Source: MKUN01 sp964481425
GTDB lineage: Bacteria; Bacteroidota; Bacteroidia; Chitinophagales; Chitinophagaceae
Reading direction: 5' to 3'
DNA length: 64,000 nt
Assembly: GCA_964481425.1 (NCBI GenBank)
Contig: CAYZTM010000019.1
Coordinates: 1-64,000, forward strand
The position numbers and the translations under genes are program-made. Position 1 is the stretch's first letter. Each line of letters starts with the position of its first letter. The notes under the pieces were generated by a model, which worked only from the letters and a program-made list of their open reading frames with translations, made no database searches and was not told the DNA's origin. This document shows positions 15,508 through 22,544 of the stretch, piece after piece.

Positions 15508-15732
15508 CCACCCGATGTTCCGCAGGGCAACGGGTGGTATAATAGAATGCCCATTTGCAATGGGTATTCAAACATATACCTGCTGTTGAAATTACTAAAA
15601 GCCTTTAGATAATGAAACTACACAACAGCCCCAGATTGCGGGGCGTTATATCATTAAGCTGTAGCAATGCGAAGACCTTCGGAGAAGGTGTTTTATTGAT
15701 ACCTCCGGATGCCGCAAGCGAACATCCGGAGG
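15508..15732 (-). ncRNA. Hairpin array downstream of orphan promoter A2; possible structured RNA
   Basis: No repeat-independent gene is clear between 15356 and 16143. Five stems occur in 225 bp: CCTCCGGATG/CATCCGGAGG (15702-15732), ACCTT/AAGGT (15675-15689), GCCCC/GGGGC (15628-15644), CCCATT/AATGGG (15550-15564) and CCACCCG/CGGGTGG (15508-15537). On the minus strand they lie directly downstream of the complete promoter in repeat A2. A 63-residue minus-strand frame (15380-15571) runs through the last two stems and could be a small gene or a remnant. Transcription is inferred; nothing matches an RNA family I know. Confidence 0.35.
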
Positions 15733-15744
15733 AACTGAGGAAAC

Positions 15745-15872
15745 CCTCCGGCACACTGAAGGAAGGGACATTTGTTTGTTCGCGGAGCATTTAGTTTTTT
15801 TTATAAAATGCTTTAGCGGGTACAAAGGTAGAATGGGTGCGAATGTGGGGCAAATAATCATATCCACATATT
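15745..15872 (-). repeat. Repeat A, copy 2 (orphan promoter)
   Basis: Second copy of the 128-bp promoter and leader found before the HTH gene. The promoter is intact: TTTG (15854-15851), 20-bp spacer, perfect box TACCTTTG (15830-15823), read on the minus strand. The leader hairpin of copy 1 is degraded and no HTH gene follows. Confidence 0.8.
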
Positions 15873-15899
15873 GACTGGTGGTATGCTATGGGATAAATG

Positions 15900-16029
15900 C
15901 AAATACACGCGCTGCAAACGCTGCGCCTGGGAATCCTCGTTACAAACGAGGACCAGTAAGGGCCGCAATCGAGCGAAAGGCACAAGAACGCTGCACACAA
16001 TTGCCCAGCGGCATTCTTGCGCCAACATG
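15900..16029. repeat. Repeat C, copy 3 (longest)
   Basis: Full-length repeat C with both hairpins plus a left extension (GCAAACGCTGC) shared with copy 2. The last 13 bp (GCGCCAACATG) recur once more at 16041-16051, a short direct duplication. Confidence 0.9.
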
Positions 16030-16143
16030 TGTGTATTCCTGCGCCAACATGGGGACAGAGCCCATAATGCGATATGGGCGAGGGGACAATTTTCAAGTGA
16101 GGATGAATTAATAATGTTACCTTGAGGAAATACTACATAATTT

Positions 16144-16371
16144 ATGCCCAACCCAATAGATGCCACCCAGAAAAGCAGGTTCTCCCAAAACTTTAACCGG
16201 ATGATGCAGAATGCCAGCCCGGAACTGAAAAAGAAATGGGATGGCGTAGTGAACTGGGACGAAAGAAACAACAGGCCTGATATACAACCCGAAATCATAG
16301 GCGGCCTGACACCAGCCATGAAAGCAAGGTATATAGACCTGCTGAACAAACTACGCAGGGGAGAACTATAA
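16144..16371 (+). CDS. Small soluble protein of unknown function
   Basis: 75 residues starting MPNPIDATQKSRFSQNFNRM, strongly charged and helical, ending LTPAMKARYIDLLNKLRRGE. Codon use and composition look like real coding DNA, and the frame starts just after the repeat patch ends. A longer minus-strand frame covers the same stretch but runs into repeats C3 and A2, so it is rejected. I recognise no family. It converges with the DUF2007 gene, 27 bp apart. Confidence 0.6.
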   Translation: MPNPIDATQKSRFSQNFNRMMQNASPELKKKWDGVVNWDERNNRPDIQPEIIGGLTPAMKARYIDLLNKLRRGEL

Positions 16372-16398
16372 TGGCCCCGATAAGGGTGACGCAAAATA

Positions 16399-17094
16399 CT
16401 ATCCAAGAGATCTGCGCAGCAGCACCACAAGCGCTATGATAGCCGTGGCCAAGCCAAGGAGGAACATATTACGCCCATGCCAGCGGCTATTCTCATCATA
16501 TTTCAGGGCACGCTTACCATCGGGCAACGTGGTTTTGGCACTCATAATTGCCCAGCCCAATACAAGGCCGAAAAAGCTCAATATGGTCATAAAGAACTGC
16601 CATAGCGCGGCAATAATACCGGCTACCGATATGAGGTAGCCGAGGCGTATCCAACTCTTGTCGAAGGCTTTAGGCGCTGCAAGCTGCTCATAACGGGCCT
16701 CCTGCAAGCGGGTTAACTGTTGCTCTTCTATATGCCTGCCGTGCTTTGCCAGCAGGAGCATAGCGAGCTTGTAATTGTATAGCCCCCACTCATCAGGCTT
16801 TGCCACAACATCGAGCAGTTCGTCATCAGTCATCGACAGGAGCATATAATCCTTATCTACAGTATCCAGGTCAATTACTATCTCGTCGGCAAGTATTTTC
16901 CGTGCCTGCTCGAAGTGGTCTGCATCTATCTTGAGCAATATGGGATCGTCGTACTGAACCCCTATAATATTATTGTCGAGCAGGTAACCTGCATCTTCCA
17001 CAAGTGCGGGGATACCCGCCTTTTCCAATGTTGCAGCTACGGCAGTTGCCTCCTCTTTTGTCTTGAATACCTGAAAAGTAAGTATTTGCCCCAT
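16399..17094 (-). CDS. DUF2007-domain membrane protein
   Basis: About 231 residues from the ATG at 17094 (MGQILTFQVFKTKEEATAVA). Residues 1-70 form a DUF2007-like fold (putative signal-transducing, PII-like shape) with the pattern EAxxxAxxLEKAGIPALVEDAG. Residues 75-135 are helical and charged (two LLAKHG-type helices), and the C-terminus has two transmembrane helices (about 150-175 and 205-225). An upstream in-frame start at 17124 has no support. The role is unknown. Confidence 0.75.
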   Translation of the reverse strand: MGQILTFQVFKTKEEATAVAATLEKAGIPALVEDAGYLLDNNIIGVQYDDPILLKIDADHFEQARKILADEIVIDLDTVDKDYMLLSMTDDELLDVVAKPDEWGLYNYKLAMLLLAKHGRHIEEQQLTRLQEARYEQLAAPKAFDKSWIRLGYLISVAGIIAALWQFFMTILSFFGLVLGWAIMSAKTTLPDGKRALKYDENSRWHGRNMFLLGLATAIIALVVLLRRSLG

Positions 17095-17252
17095 GGTCAG
17101 CAGTGTTATGTCAACAAGATACAATGATCGGGAGGGTTTTGGTCCATATTGTTGTGTTAAATGCAGGAGGTTAATACTTCAGCCTACAGAAAATATCAAT
17201 TAAGTGAGGAAACGGGCACAGCTTAGCCGAAAAAACATAATTTAGCTGCTTC

Positions 17253-19007
17253 ATGTCGCGCAAGAAATACTATATAGGGCTGGCTACCACCATGCACGAC
17301 CCAGCCATAGCCATCATGGATGAGCAGGGCGACATCCTGTTCGCGGAAGCTTCGGAACGTTATTACCAAAATAAGCGCGCTATTGGCTGTGTGCCTGACA
17401 ACCCGATATTCATCAAAGACGTACTGAAAAAATATTGCAGCGAGGGAGCAGACTATGTGATAGCGACCAGTTGGAGTGCAAAAGAGACCAAAAAACTGCT
17501 GACGGGGAGCTTGCTTGGGCTGCAAAATTTCGACTTTAACCCCGGCATGAAAAAACGGCTGGAGCTTATGGCCAGCCAGCACGGGGCTTTTGACACAATG
17601 GCCTGGATGAACAGGCTGAACCTGGGCATGCAACTCAATGCCGGGCAAAGCCTTATCTATAACCTGCATACCCTGATGCGTGCGCACAGTGTGCAAACCA
17701 TCCGCTACGATCATCACCTGAGCCATGCCGGGCTGGCATGCTATGGGTCAGGCTTCGACGATGCTGTGTGCTTCGTGGTGGATGCCGGCGGGGAGAATGG
17801 CTGCTTCAGGATATTCAGCTACAGGGATGGGAAAATAAGTCTTGTAGACCGGCAAAAGACAGGAGAGAACTTAGGTGGATTCTACACCTTCCTCACCAAT
17901 GTGTGCGGCTTTGACCCCGTGAAGGGTGAAGAATGGAAGGTGATGGGACTGGCGGCCTATGGCTCTTATGACGAGGAGCTGCACCAACTGCTGAACTCAC
18001 TATACCATGTGGACGGCTGCCACCTTGTGTACAGCAAGGATAAGAAAGGAACCAGAGCGATACATGAGCAAATAAAAGCGGTAGCGAAAAAAGGCATTGC
18101 AGACCTGAGCTTCAAAGCCAAGCTTGCCTACAACGGGCAACTGGTGTACGAGGAATGGATGACTGCAATGATCCGGAACATCTATACGATGAATATCTCC
18201 GAGCAGCTTGTACTGAGCGGCGGCTGCGGGCTCAACTCGAGCTATAATGGCAAGATACTTGAGCAGACCCCATTCAAGAAACTGTATGTACCCCCTGCAC
18301 CTGCCGATGACGGCAATGCGCTGGGAGCAGCCATGCTGGCCTGCTATAATGATATTGGCTTTACAAGCGACAAACAAAAAAACGTATCGCCCTATTTAGG
18401 TTCTTCGATAGGCGGCATTAACATGGAACACTTTCTGCGATTCAGCGGTCACAGTAAGACGAGGCAGTTAGGTGAGGACAAATACGAGGTGGTAGCGCAA
18501 ATGCTTGCTGATGGAAAAATAATCGGCTGGGCCCAGGGTAAGGCTGAATTCGGCCCGCGATCATTAGGTAACCGCTCTATCCTTGCCGATCCACGTAGGA
18601 AGGATATGAAGGACATCATCAACGAACGGGTAAAATTCAGGGAGGAGTTCAGGCCTTTTGCCCCTTCTATACTCCATGAACATGGCGATGCCTACTTTGA
18701 GCACTACCAGGAAAGCCCCTATATGGAGCGAACACTACGCTTCAAACCGGAGGTATTAGACAAAGTGCCTGCCGTAGTGCATGAGAACAACACCGGGAGG
18801 CTACAAACGGTAAAGGAAGAATGGAACAGGGAGTTTTACCTGCTGATAAAACAATTCCATAGTATAACGGGAGTACCCATACTTTTGAACACAAGCTTCA
18901 ATGTGATGGGCAAGCCCATTATCCACTCGCCGGAGGATGCACTGAGTGTCTTCTATACTACCGGCCTCGATGCTTTGGTAGTAAATGATATCCTTATAGA
19001 AAAATAG
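17253..19007 (+). CDS. NodU/CmcH-type carbamoyltransferase
   Basis: 584 residues. The N-terminal Kae1-like domain has YIGLATTMHDPAIAI, YDHHLSHAGLACYGSGF (metal-binding histidines) and VVDAGGENG; the C-terminal YrdC-like domain has GWAQGKAEFGPRSLGNRSIL, FRPFAPSIL and LLNTSFNVMGKPI. All family landmarks are present and length is normal. These enzymes make carbamoyl-adenylate from carbamoyl phosphate and ATP and pass the carbamoyl group to sugars, antibiotics or other small molecules. No biosynthetic cluster surrounds it, so the acceptor is unknown. It is monocistronic. Confidence 0.92.
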   Translation: MSRKKYYIGLATTMHDPAIAIMDEQGDILFAEASERYYQNKRAIGCVPDNPIFIKDVLKKYCSEGADYVIATSWSAKETKKLLTGSLLGLQNFDFNPGMKKRLELMASQHGAFDTMAWMNRLNLGMQLNAGQSLIYNLHTLMRAHSVQTIRYDHHLSHAGLACYGSGFDDAVCFVVDAGGENGCFRIFSYRDGKISLVDRQKTGENLGGFYTFLTNVCGFDPVKGEEWKVMGLAAYGSYDEELHQLLNSLYHVDGCHLVYSKDKKGTRAIHEQIKAVAKKGIADLSFKAKLAYNGQLVYEEWMTAMIRNIYTMNISEQLVLSGGCGLNSSYNGKILEQTPFKKLYVPPAPADDGNALGAAMLACYNDIGFTSDKQKNVSPYLGSSIGGINMEHFLRFSGHSKTRQLGEDKYEVVAQMLADGKIIGWAQGKAEFGPRSLGNRSILADPRRKDMKDIINERVKFREEFRPFAPSILHEHGDAYFEHYQESPYMERTLRFKPEVLDKVPAVVHENNTGRLQTVKEEWNREFYLLIKQFHSITGVPILLNTSFNVMGKPIIHSPEDALSVFYTTGLDALVVNDILIEK

Positions 19008-19030
19008 AGGGCAGACAAGCTGCCCTCTAC
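19005..19030. terminator. Bidirectional terminator between convergent genes
   Basis: Perfect 10-bp stem TAGAGGGCAG / CTGCCCTCTA that includes the carbamoyltransferase stop codon. On the minus strand it is followed by TTTTTCT, so it best serves the arginase-family gene. Confidence 0.65.
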
Positions 19031-19050
19031 GAAAATATCATTAGCGAAAA

Positions 19051-20049
19051 TCAGGCTTTTAAAAGATCGGTCAGCAAATAGGCTAACAACTTGGGTGTAT
19101 ATATGCTGTCCTTACCATTGGGCAGTTTGGTGGCCCCCTCCGCGATATGCAGGTAAGCCATGTCGCAAAAGCCTGCACAACTATTTATGTATTGCCTTGC
19201 CTGCAAGCTGCTGATACCACAGGGTGTGGCTGCGCTCGACAATACATATTCGATACAGTCAAGATCGAGCTCAATACCCGTGGGGGCCCCGGAGGTATGG
19301 GCTATCGCGTTACGAATGCTTTGATCATAACTCAGCTTATTGCGCAGAAAAATGTCTTCATAAAACGAACAATACAATGAGTGGTCTGTGGCAAACTCAG
19401 CTACTATGTCCTGTGCATTGTAATTCTCATGCAGGCCAATCACAGCATATTTATCGAGGTAGCCCCTGTTCTTTGCATACCGGAAGCCGTTGCCACTGTG
19501 GCGGCCTTCCATCATTCGGTAATCGCTGTGTGCATCGAGGTTGATGCAATTGACGGGACCACCCTTTATATCGCTTACCGCATGCAGTAAAGGGTAGCTA
19601 TTATTATGCCCCCCGCCAATGACCAGCGGAATTTTACCTGCGGCAAGGACTTTATGTACGACAGCGTGTACTGCTTCGTCCACCTGTACTACCAGTTCCC
19701 GCAGTTCGCTTATTTCTTTGTGCTCGGAGGCCTGCATCAATTCACGGAAATCGAATGCACCAAGCACCAGCAAATCATCGCCCTGCAACTTATCGGTATG
19801 CTGTACATTCAGCAATGCCTTCAAGGCCGGTTCCCATAGGGTATGCGCCCCTCCTACCCCATAATTGGCACGCACACCTATATCCTCCGGTATGCCGAGC
19901 AATACAAATTTTGCATCGCTGCGTTTCAGCTCCGCCTCCCAATCGTCACTATGTACACACTGTACCTTCTCACCCAGCTTTGTCTCGCCCGGGCGCTTGT
20001 TGGTATGGCCATCTATGTAGCTCCTTGTTGCAATACGGAACTGTGTCAT
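19051..20049 (-). CDS. Arginase/agmatinase/formiminoglutamase-family hydrolase
   Basis: 332 residues with the complete binuclear manganese site: IGGGHNNS (His148), NLDAHSDYR (Asp172, His174, Asp176) and ELDLDC (Asp262, Asp264). The family hydrolyses guanidino or formimino compounds to urea or formamide. GGGHNNS rather than GGDHS, together with the length, fits the formimidoylglutamase-like branch common in Bacteroidota, but no hut genes are nearby and the substrate is not settled. Its ATG overlaps the stop of the DUF885 gene by one base (TAATG), so the two form an operon. Confidence 0.88.
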   Translation of the reverse strand: MTQFRIATRSYIDGHTNKRPGETKLGEKVQCVHSDDWEAELKRSDAKFVLLGIPEDIGVRANYGVGGAHTLWEPALKALLNVQHTDKLQGDDLLVLGAFDFRELMQASEHKEISELRELVVQVDEAVHAVVHKVLAAGKIPLVIGGGHNNSYPLLHAVSDIKGGPVNCINLDAHSDYRMMEGRHSGNGFRYAKNRGYLDKYAVIGLHENYNAQDIVAEFATDHSLYCSFYEDIFLRNKLSYDQSIRNAIAHTSGAPTGIELDLDCIEYVLSSAATPCGISSLQARQYINSCAGFCDMAYLHIAEGATKLPNGKDSIYTPKLLAYLLTDLLKA

Positions 20050-21830
20050 TATTGTTGTTTTTTAGCCCACCTGGCCAGTTTGTCCTGCAATACCTGCAAG
20101 GGCACACAGCCATCGTTCAGCACCTCATCATGAAAAGAAGCAATGTTGAACTTACTGCCCAGCTGCTGTTCATATTTGGTACGTTCTGCACGTATGGTAA
20201 GACCTCCTATCTTGTAAGATAGTGCCTGCCCAGGTATGGCCATATAACGTTCTATCTCGGCAGTAGCTTCCGCTTCTGTAGCGCGTTCGTGGTCCATCAT
20301 GTATTTTATCGCCTCTTCGCGGGTCATACCCTTGTAGTGTATGCCCACATCCACCACCAAACGTATGGCCCTGTGGATGGCATCACTGAGGTGACCGAAA
20401 TATTGGTAGGGGTTCTTATACAGGCCTAATTCCTTACCCAGAGATTCCGAATAAAGGGCCCAGCCCTCGCCGTAGGCACCATACCAAAGGAAGCGGCGAA
20501 ATTTGGGGATGCCTTTATTCTCCTGCTGCAAAGCTATCTGGTAGTGATGGCCCGGTATTGCCTCATGCAAGAAAAGCGTCTCCATGCCTATTGCATTATA
20601 TTTTTTAGGGTCGAGTATCGGCACATAAAAGATACCGGGTCTTGAACCATCTTCCGATGGCGGGTTGTACTCGGCACTTGCCGAAGCAGCCCTGAAGGCC
20701 TCGGTTTGCCTGATGGTAAACGGCGACTTAGGTACATGAGCAAAGAGGCGTTTCAGCGCCGGGTCTTCCTGCTTCTTGATATTCCAGAAGCTATCGAGCA
20801 CCTGCTGTGGCGTAGTGAACGGATAAAAACGCGGGTCTTTATTCAGGTATTCGAAAAAGGCTTTGAGGTCGCCTTTGAAGCCGGTTTCGTCCTTCACCTT
20901 ATTCATCTCGCCTGTGATACGGTCCACTTCGTTCAGCCCGAGTTGATATATACTATCGGCAGATAGTGACGTGGTGGTCCAATAGCGGATGCAGTACTTA
21001 TAATAAGCATCGCCACCGGGCAGGGCACCTACGCCACTGGTTGCCCTTGCTTTAGGCAGATACTCTTTTTCGAAAAAGTCATGGAGCTTAGCATAACCGG
21101 GTACAATGATGCTATCTATGGCCTGCATATATGCAGCGGTAAGGCGCTGCTTATCCGAGGCAGGGAAACTGTCCGGCATGTCCTTTACAGGGTCGTAGAA
21201 GATACTTTTCGTTGCATCCTTTACCACTATTGCCTGTAATTGAGGTAATACTTTTTCAACGAGTGCTTTAGGCAGCACCCAGCCGGTCTTTATGCCTTCT
21301 CTCATGTTGTATATCGCAGTATCTACCCAAGCCGGGAATACAGAGAGCCGTTTTAAGAAATCGTCGTAGTCTTTTACTGTTTTGAAGGGTTCATTACCCT
21401 TACCTGAACCCAGTTGGGGCAGATCGAGCGTAAAAGACCAGAACTGGTTGATGGGCATATAATGCGTGGGATACTTCAGCCCCTCCAAGTTCATGTCCAT
21501 TTCGTAATCGAAAAGGCCATAGCTCATTTGCTCTTCCGGAGAAAGTGAAGCACTATCTATTTCGTGCAGGGTGGTCCTATACTTTTCGAAGAACCGTTGG
21601 GTACTATCACGAAATGAGCCGGCGATGGTGATGGTCAGTTTATCGTTATAACGGTTATCGCCATTTGCAGTAGCTTCGAGAGGGAACAACTGCATGCGCT
21701 CCTCCCAATAATTGCTGAACAACCGGTCGAGCTTTTTACTGTTATCTCCTGCATCAGCAGGCTTTTTAGCTGTTTCATTACAAGCCGTAACAGACAACAC
21801 TACCATTGCAGCCAATAATATCTTTTTCAT
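20049..21830 (-). CDS. DUF885 lipoprotein, putative metallopeptidase
   Basis: 593 residues from the ATG at 21830. The signal peptide ends in a lipobox (VLSVTAC), so the protein is a membrane-anchored lipoprotein. The DUF885 core contains FLHEAIPGHHYQIAL, an HExxxGHH zinc-type motif, with GWALYSESLGKELG downstream as the likely third ligand region. The family looks like a secreted zinc peptidase; activity is not established here. It is first in an operon with the arginase-family gene. Release of an arginine-like product by the peptidase for the hydrolase is only a guess. Confidence 0.88.
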   Translation of the reverse strand: MKKILLAAMVVLSVTACNETAKKPADAGDNSKKLDRLFSNYWEERMQLFPLEATANGDNRYNDKLTITIAGSFRDSTQRFFEKYRTTLHEIDSASLSPEEQMSYGLFDYEMDMNLEGLKYPTHYMPINQFWSFTLDLPQLGSGKGNEPFKTVKDYDDFLKRLSVFPAWVDTAIYNMREGIKTGWVLPKALVEKVLPQLQAIVVKDATKSIFYDPVKDMPDSFPASDKQRLTAAYMQAIDSIIVPGYAKLHDFFEKEYLPKARATSGVGALPGGDAYYKYCIRYWTTTSLSADSIYQLGLNEVDRITGEMNKVKDETGFKGDLKAFFEYLNKDPRFYPFTTPQQVLDSFWNIKKQEDPALKRLFAHVPKSPFTIRQTEAFRAASASAEYNPPSEDGSRPGIFYVPILDPKKYNAIGMETLFLHEAIPGHHYQIALQQENKGIPKFRRFLWYGAYGEGWALYSESLGKELGLYKNPYQYFGHLSDAIHRAIRLVVDVGIHYKGMTREEAIKYMMDHERATEAEATAEIERYMAIPGQALSYKIGGLTIRAERTKYEQQLGSKFNIASFHDEVLNDGCVPLQVLQDKLARWAKKQQ

Positions 21831-21933
21831 AAGCATTTACTATATCGCGGTGATAAAGTACTAAAATTAGTCCCTTTTCCGATAAGATTGATTTTACTTA
21901 TCTCCATATTGCCCGATTGACTTAAAGATGACG

Positions 21934-21941
21934 TAAATTTG
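21934..21941 (+). promoter_or_regulatory. brxA promoter -7 box
   Basis: Perfect TAAATTTG, 20 bp before the ATG at 21962; a TTG at 21909-21911 lies 22 bp upstream of it. Confidence 0.65.
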
Positions 21942-21961
21942 CAGGCAAAATATCATATAAG

Positions 21962-22375
21962 ATGTATCCTTTAGAAATAGTTGCCCCGATGAAGGCTGAA
22001 GTTACCAGCCACGGTTTCAAAGAATTGCTGAGCTCTGCCGATGTTGACGAAATGATGAAGGCCGAAGGTACTACCCTGCTGTTCATCAATTCGGTATGCG
22101 GCTGCGCCGCAGGTACTGCAAGACCGGGTGTTATTATGGCAGTGGCCAATGCGGCCAAAAAGCCCGACCATATCGTTACTGCTTTCGCAGGGTATGATGT
22201 TGATGCGGTAAAGCAAGCCAGGAATTACCTGCTGCCTTATCCTCCGTCATCTCCGGCTATTGCCCTGTTAAAAGACGGCAAGGTGGTACATATGGTTGAA
22301 CGCCATATGATAGAAGGCCGCCCTGCACAAATGATAGCAGCTAACCTGCTGCAGGCATTCGAAATTTACTGCTAA
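21962..22375 (+). CDS. brxA: Bacilliredoxin BrxA/BrxB family
   Basis: 137 residues, the normal length. The active-site motif is FINSVCGCAAG (Cys46, Cys48), and the start MYPLEIVAPMKAEVTSHGF is typical of the YphP/YqiW family. A further cysteine is the last residue (EIYC). Bacilliredoxins remove bacillithiol from oxidised protein thiols. bshB1 at 8.8 kb shows that this organism makes the cofactor. It is monocistronic with its own promoter and terminator. Confidence 0.93.
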   Translation: MYPLEIVAPMKAEVTSHGFKELLSSADVDEMMKAEGTTLLFINSVCGCAAGTARPGVIMAVANAAKKPDHIVTAFAGYDVDAVKQARNYLLPYPPSSPAIALLKDGKVVHMVERHMIEGRPAQMIAANLLQAFEIYC

Positions 22376-22425
22376 ACAAATTCAAAAAGTAAAGGCCAGG
22401 AATTAAACGGCTTTAAGATCATAGT

Positions 22426-22455
22426 AAAAAGACAGGCGATGCCTGTCTTTTTTTA
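22426..22455 (+). terminator. Terminator after brxA
   Basis: AAGACAGGC-GAT-GCCTGTCTT followed by a run of T. Its flanks are A-rich on the left, so it may also serve the giant gene on the minus strand. Confidence 0.85.
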
Positions 22456-22544
22456 TGTCTCTAACTTTCAAGGTATAGATAGCTATAAAGAAAAACGGCG
22501 CAGTGGATACTGCGCCGTTAGATCAATATGTAAACCTTAATAGT

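Noticed and set aside
15380..15571. 63-residue minus-strand frame
   Set aside because: It looks somewhat protein-like but runs through two hairpins of the array, lacks a start signal and has no second copy here; kept only as a note under the hairpin array.
11905..16029. Possible prophage or integrative element
   Set aside because: One terminase-like HTH protein and repeats are not enough: no integrase, portal, capsid, relaxase or att sites are seen.
12522..16029. REP elements with a REP-associated tyrosine transposase
   Set aside because: The hairpin repeats would fit, but no HUH-motif transposase gene is in the window, so the association cannot be claimed.
15858..16430. 190-residue minus-strand frame
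   Set aside because: It runs through repeats A2 and C3, covers the small plus-strand gene at 16144-16371, and has no coherent protein features.
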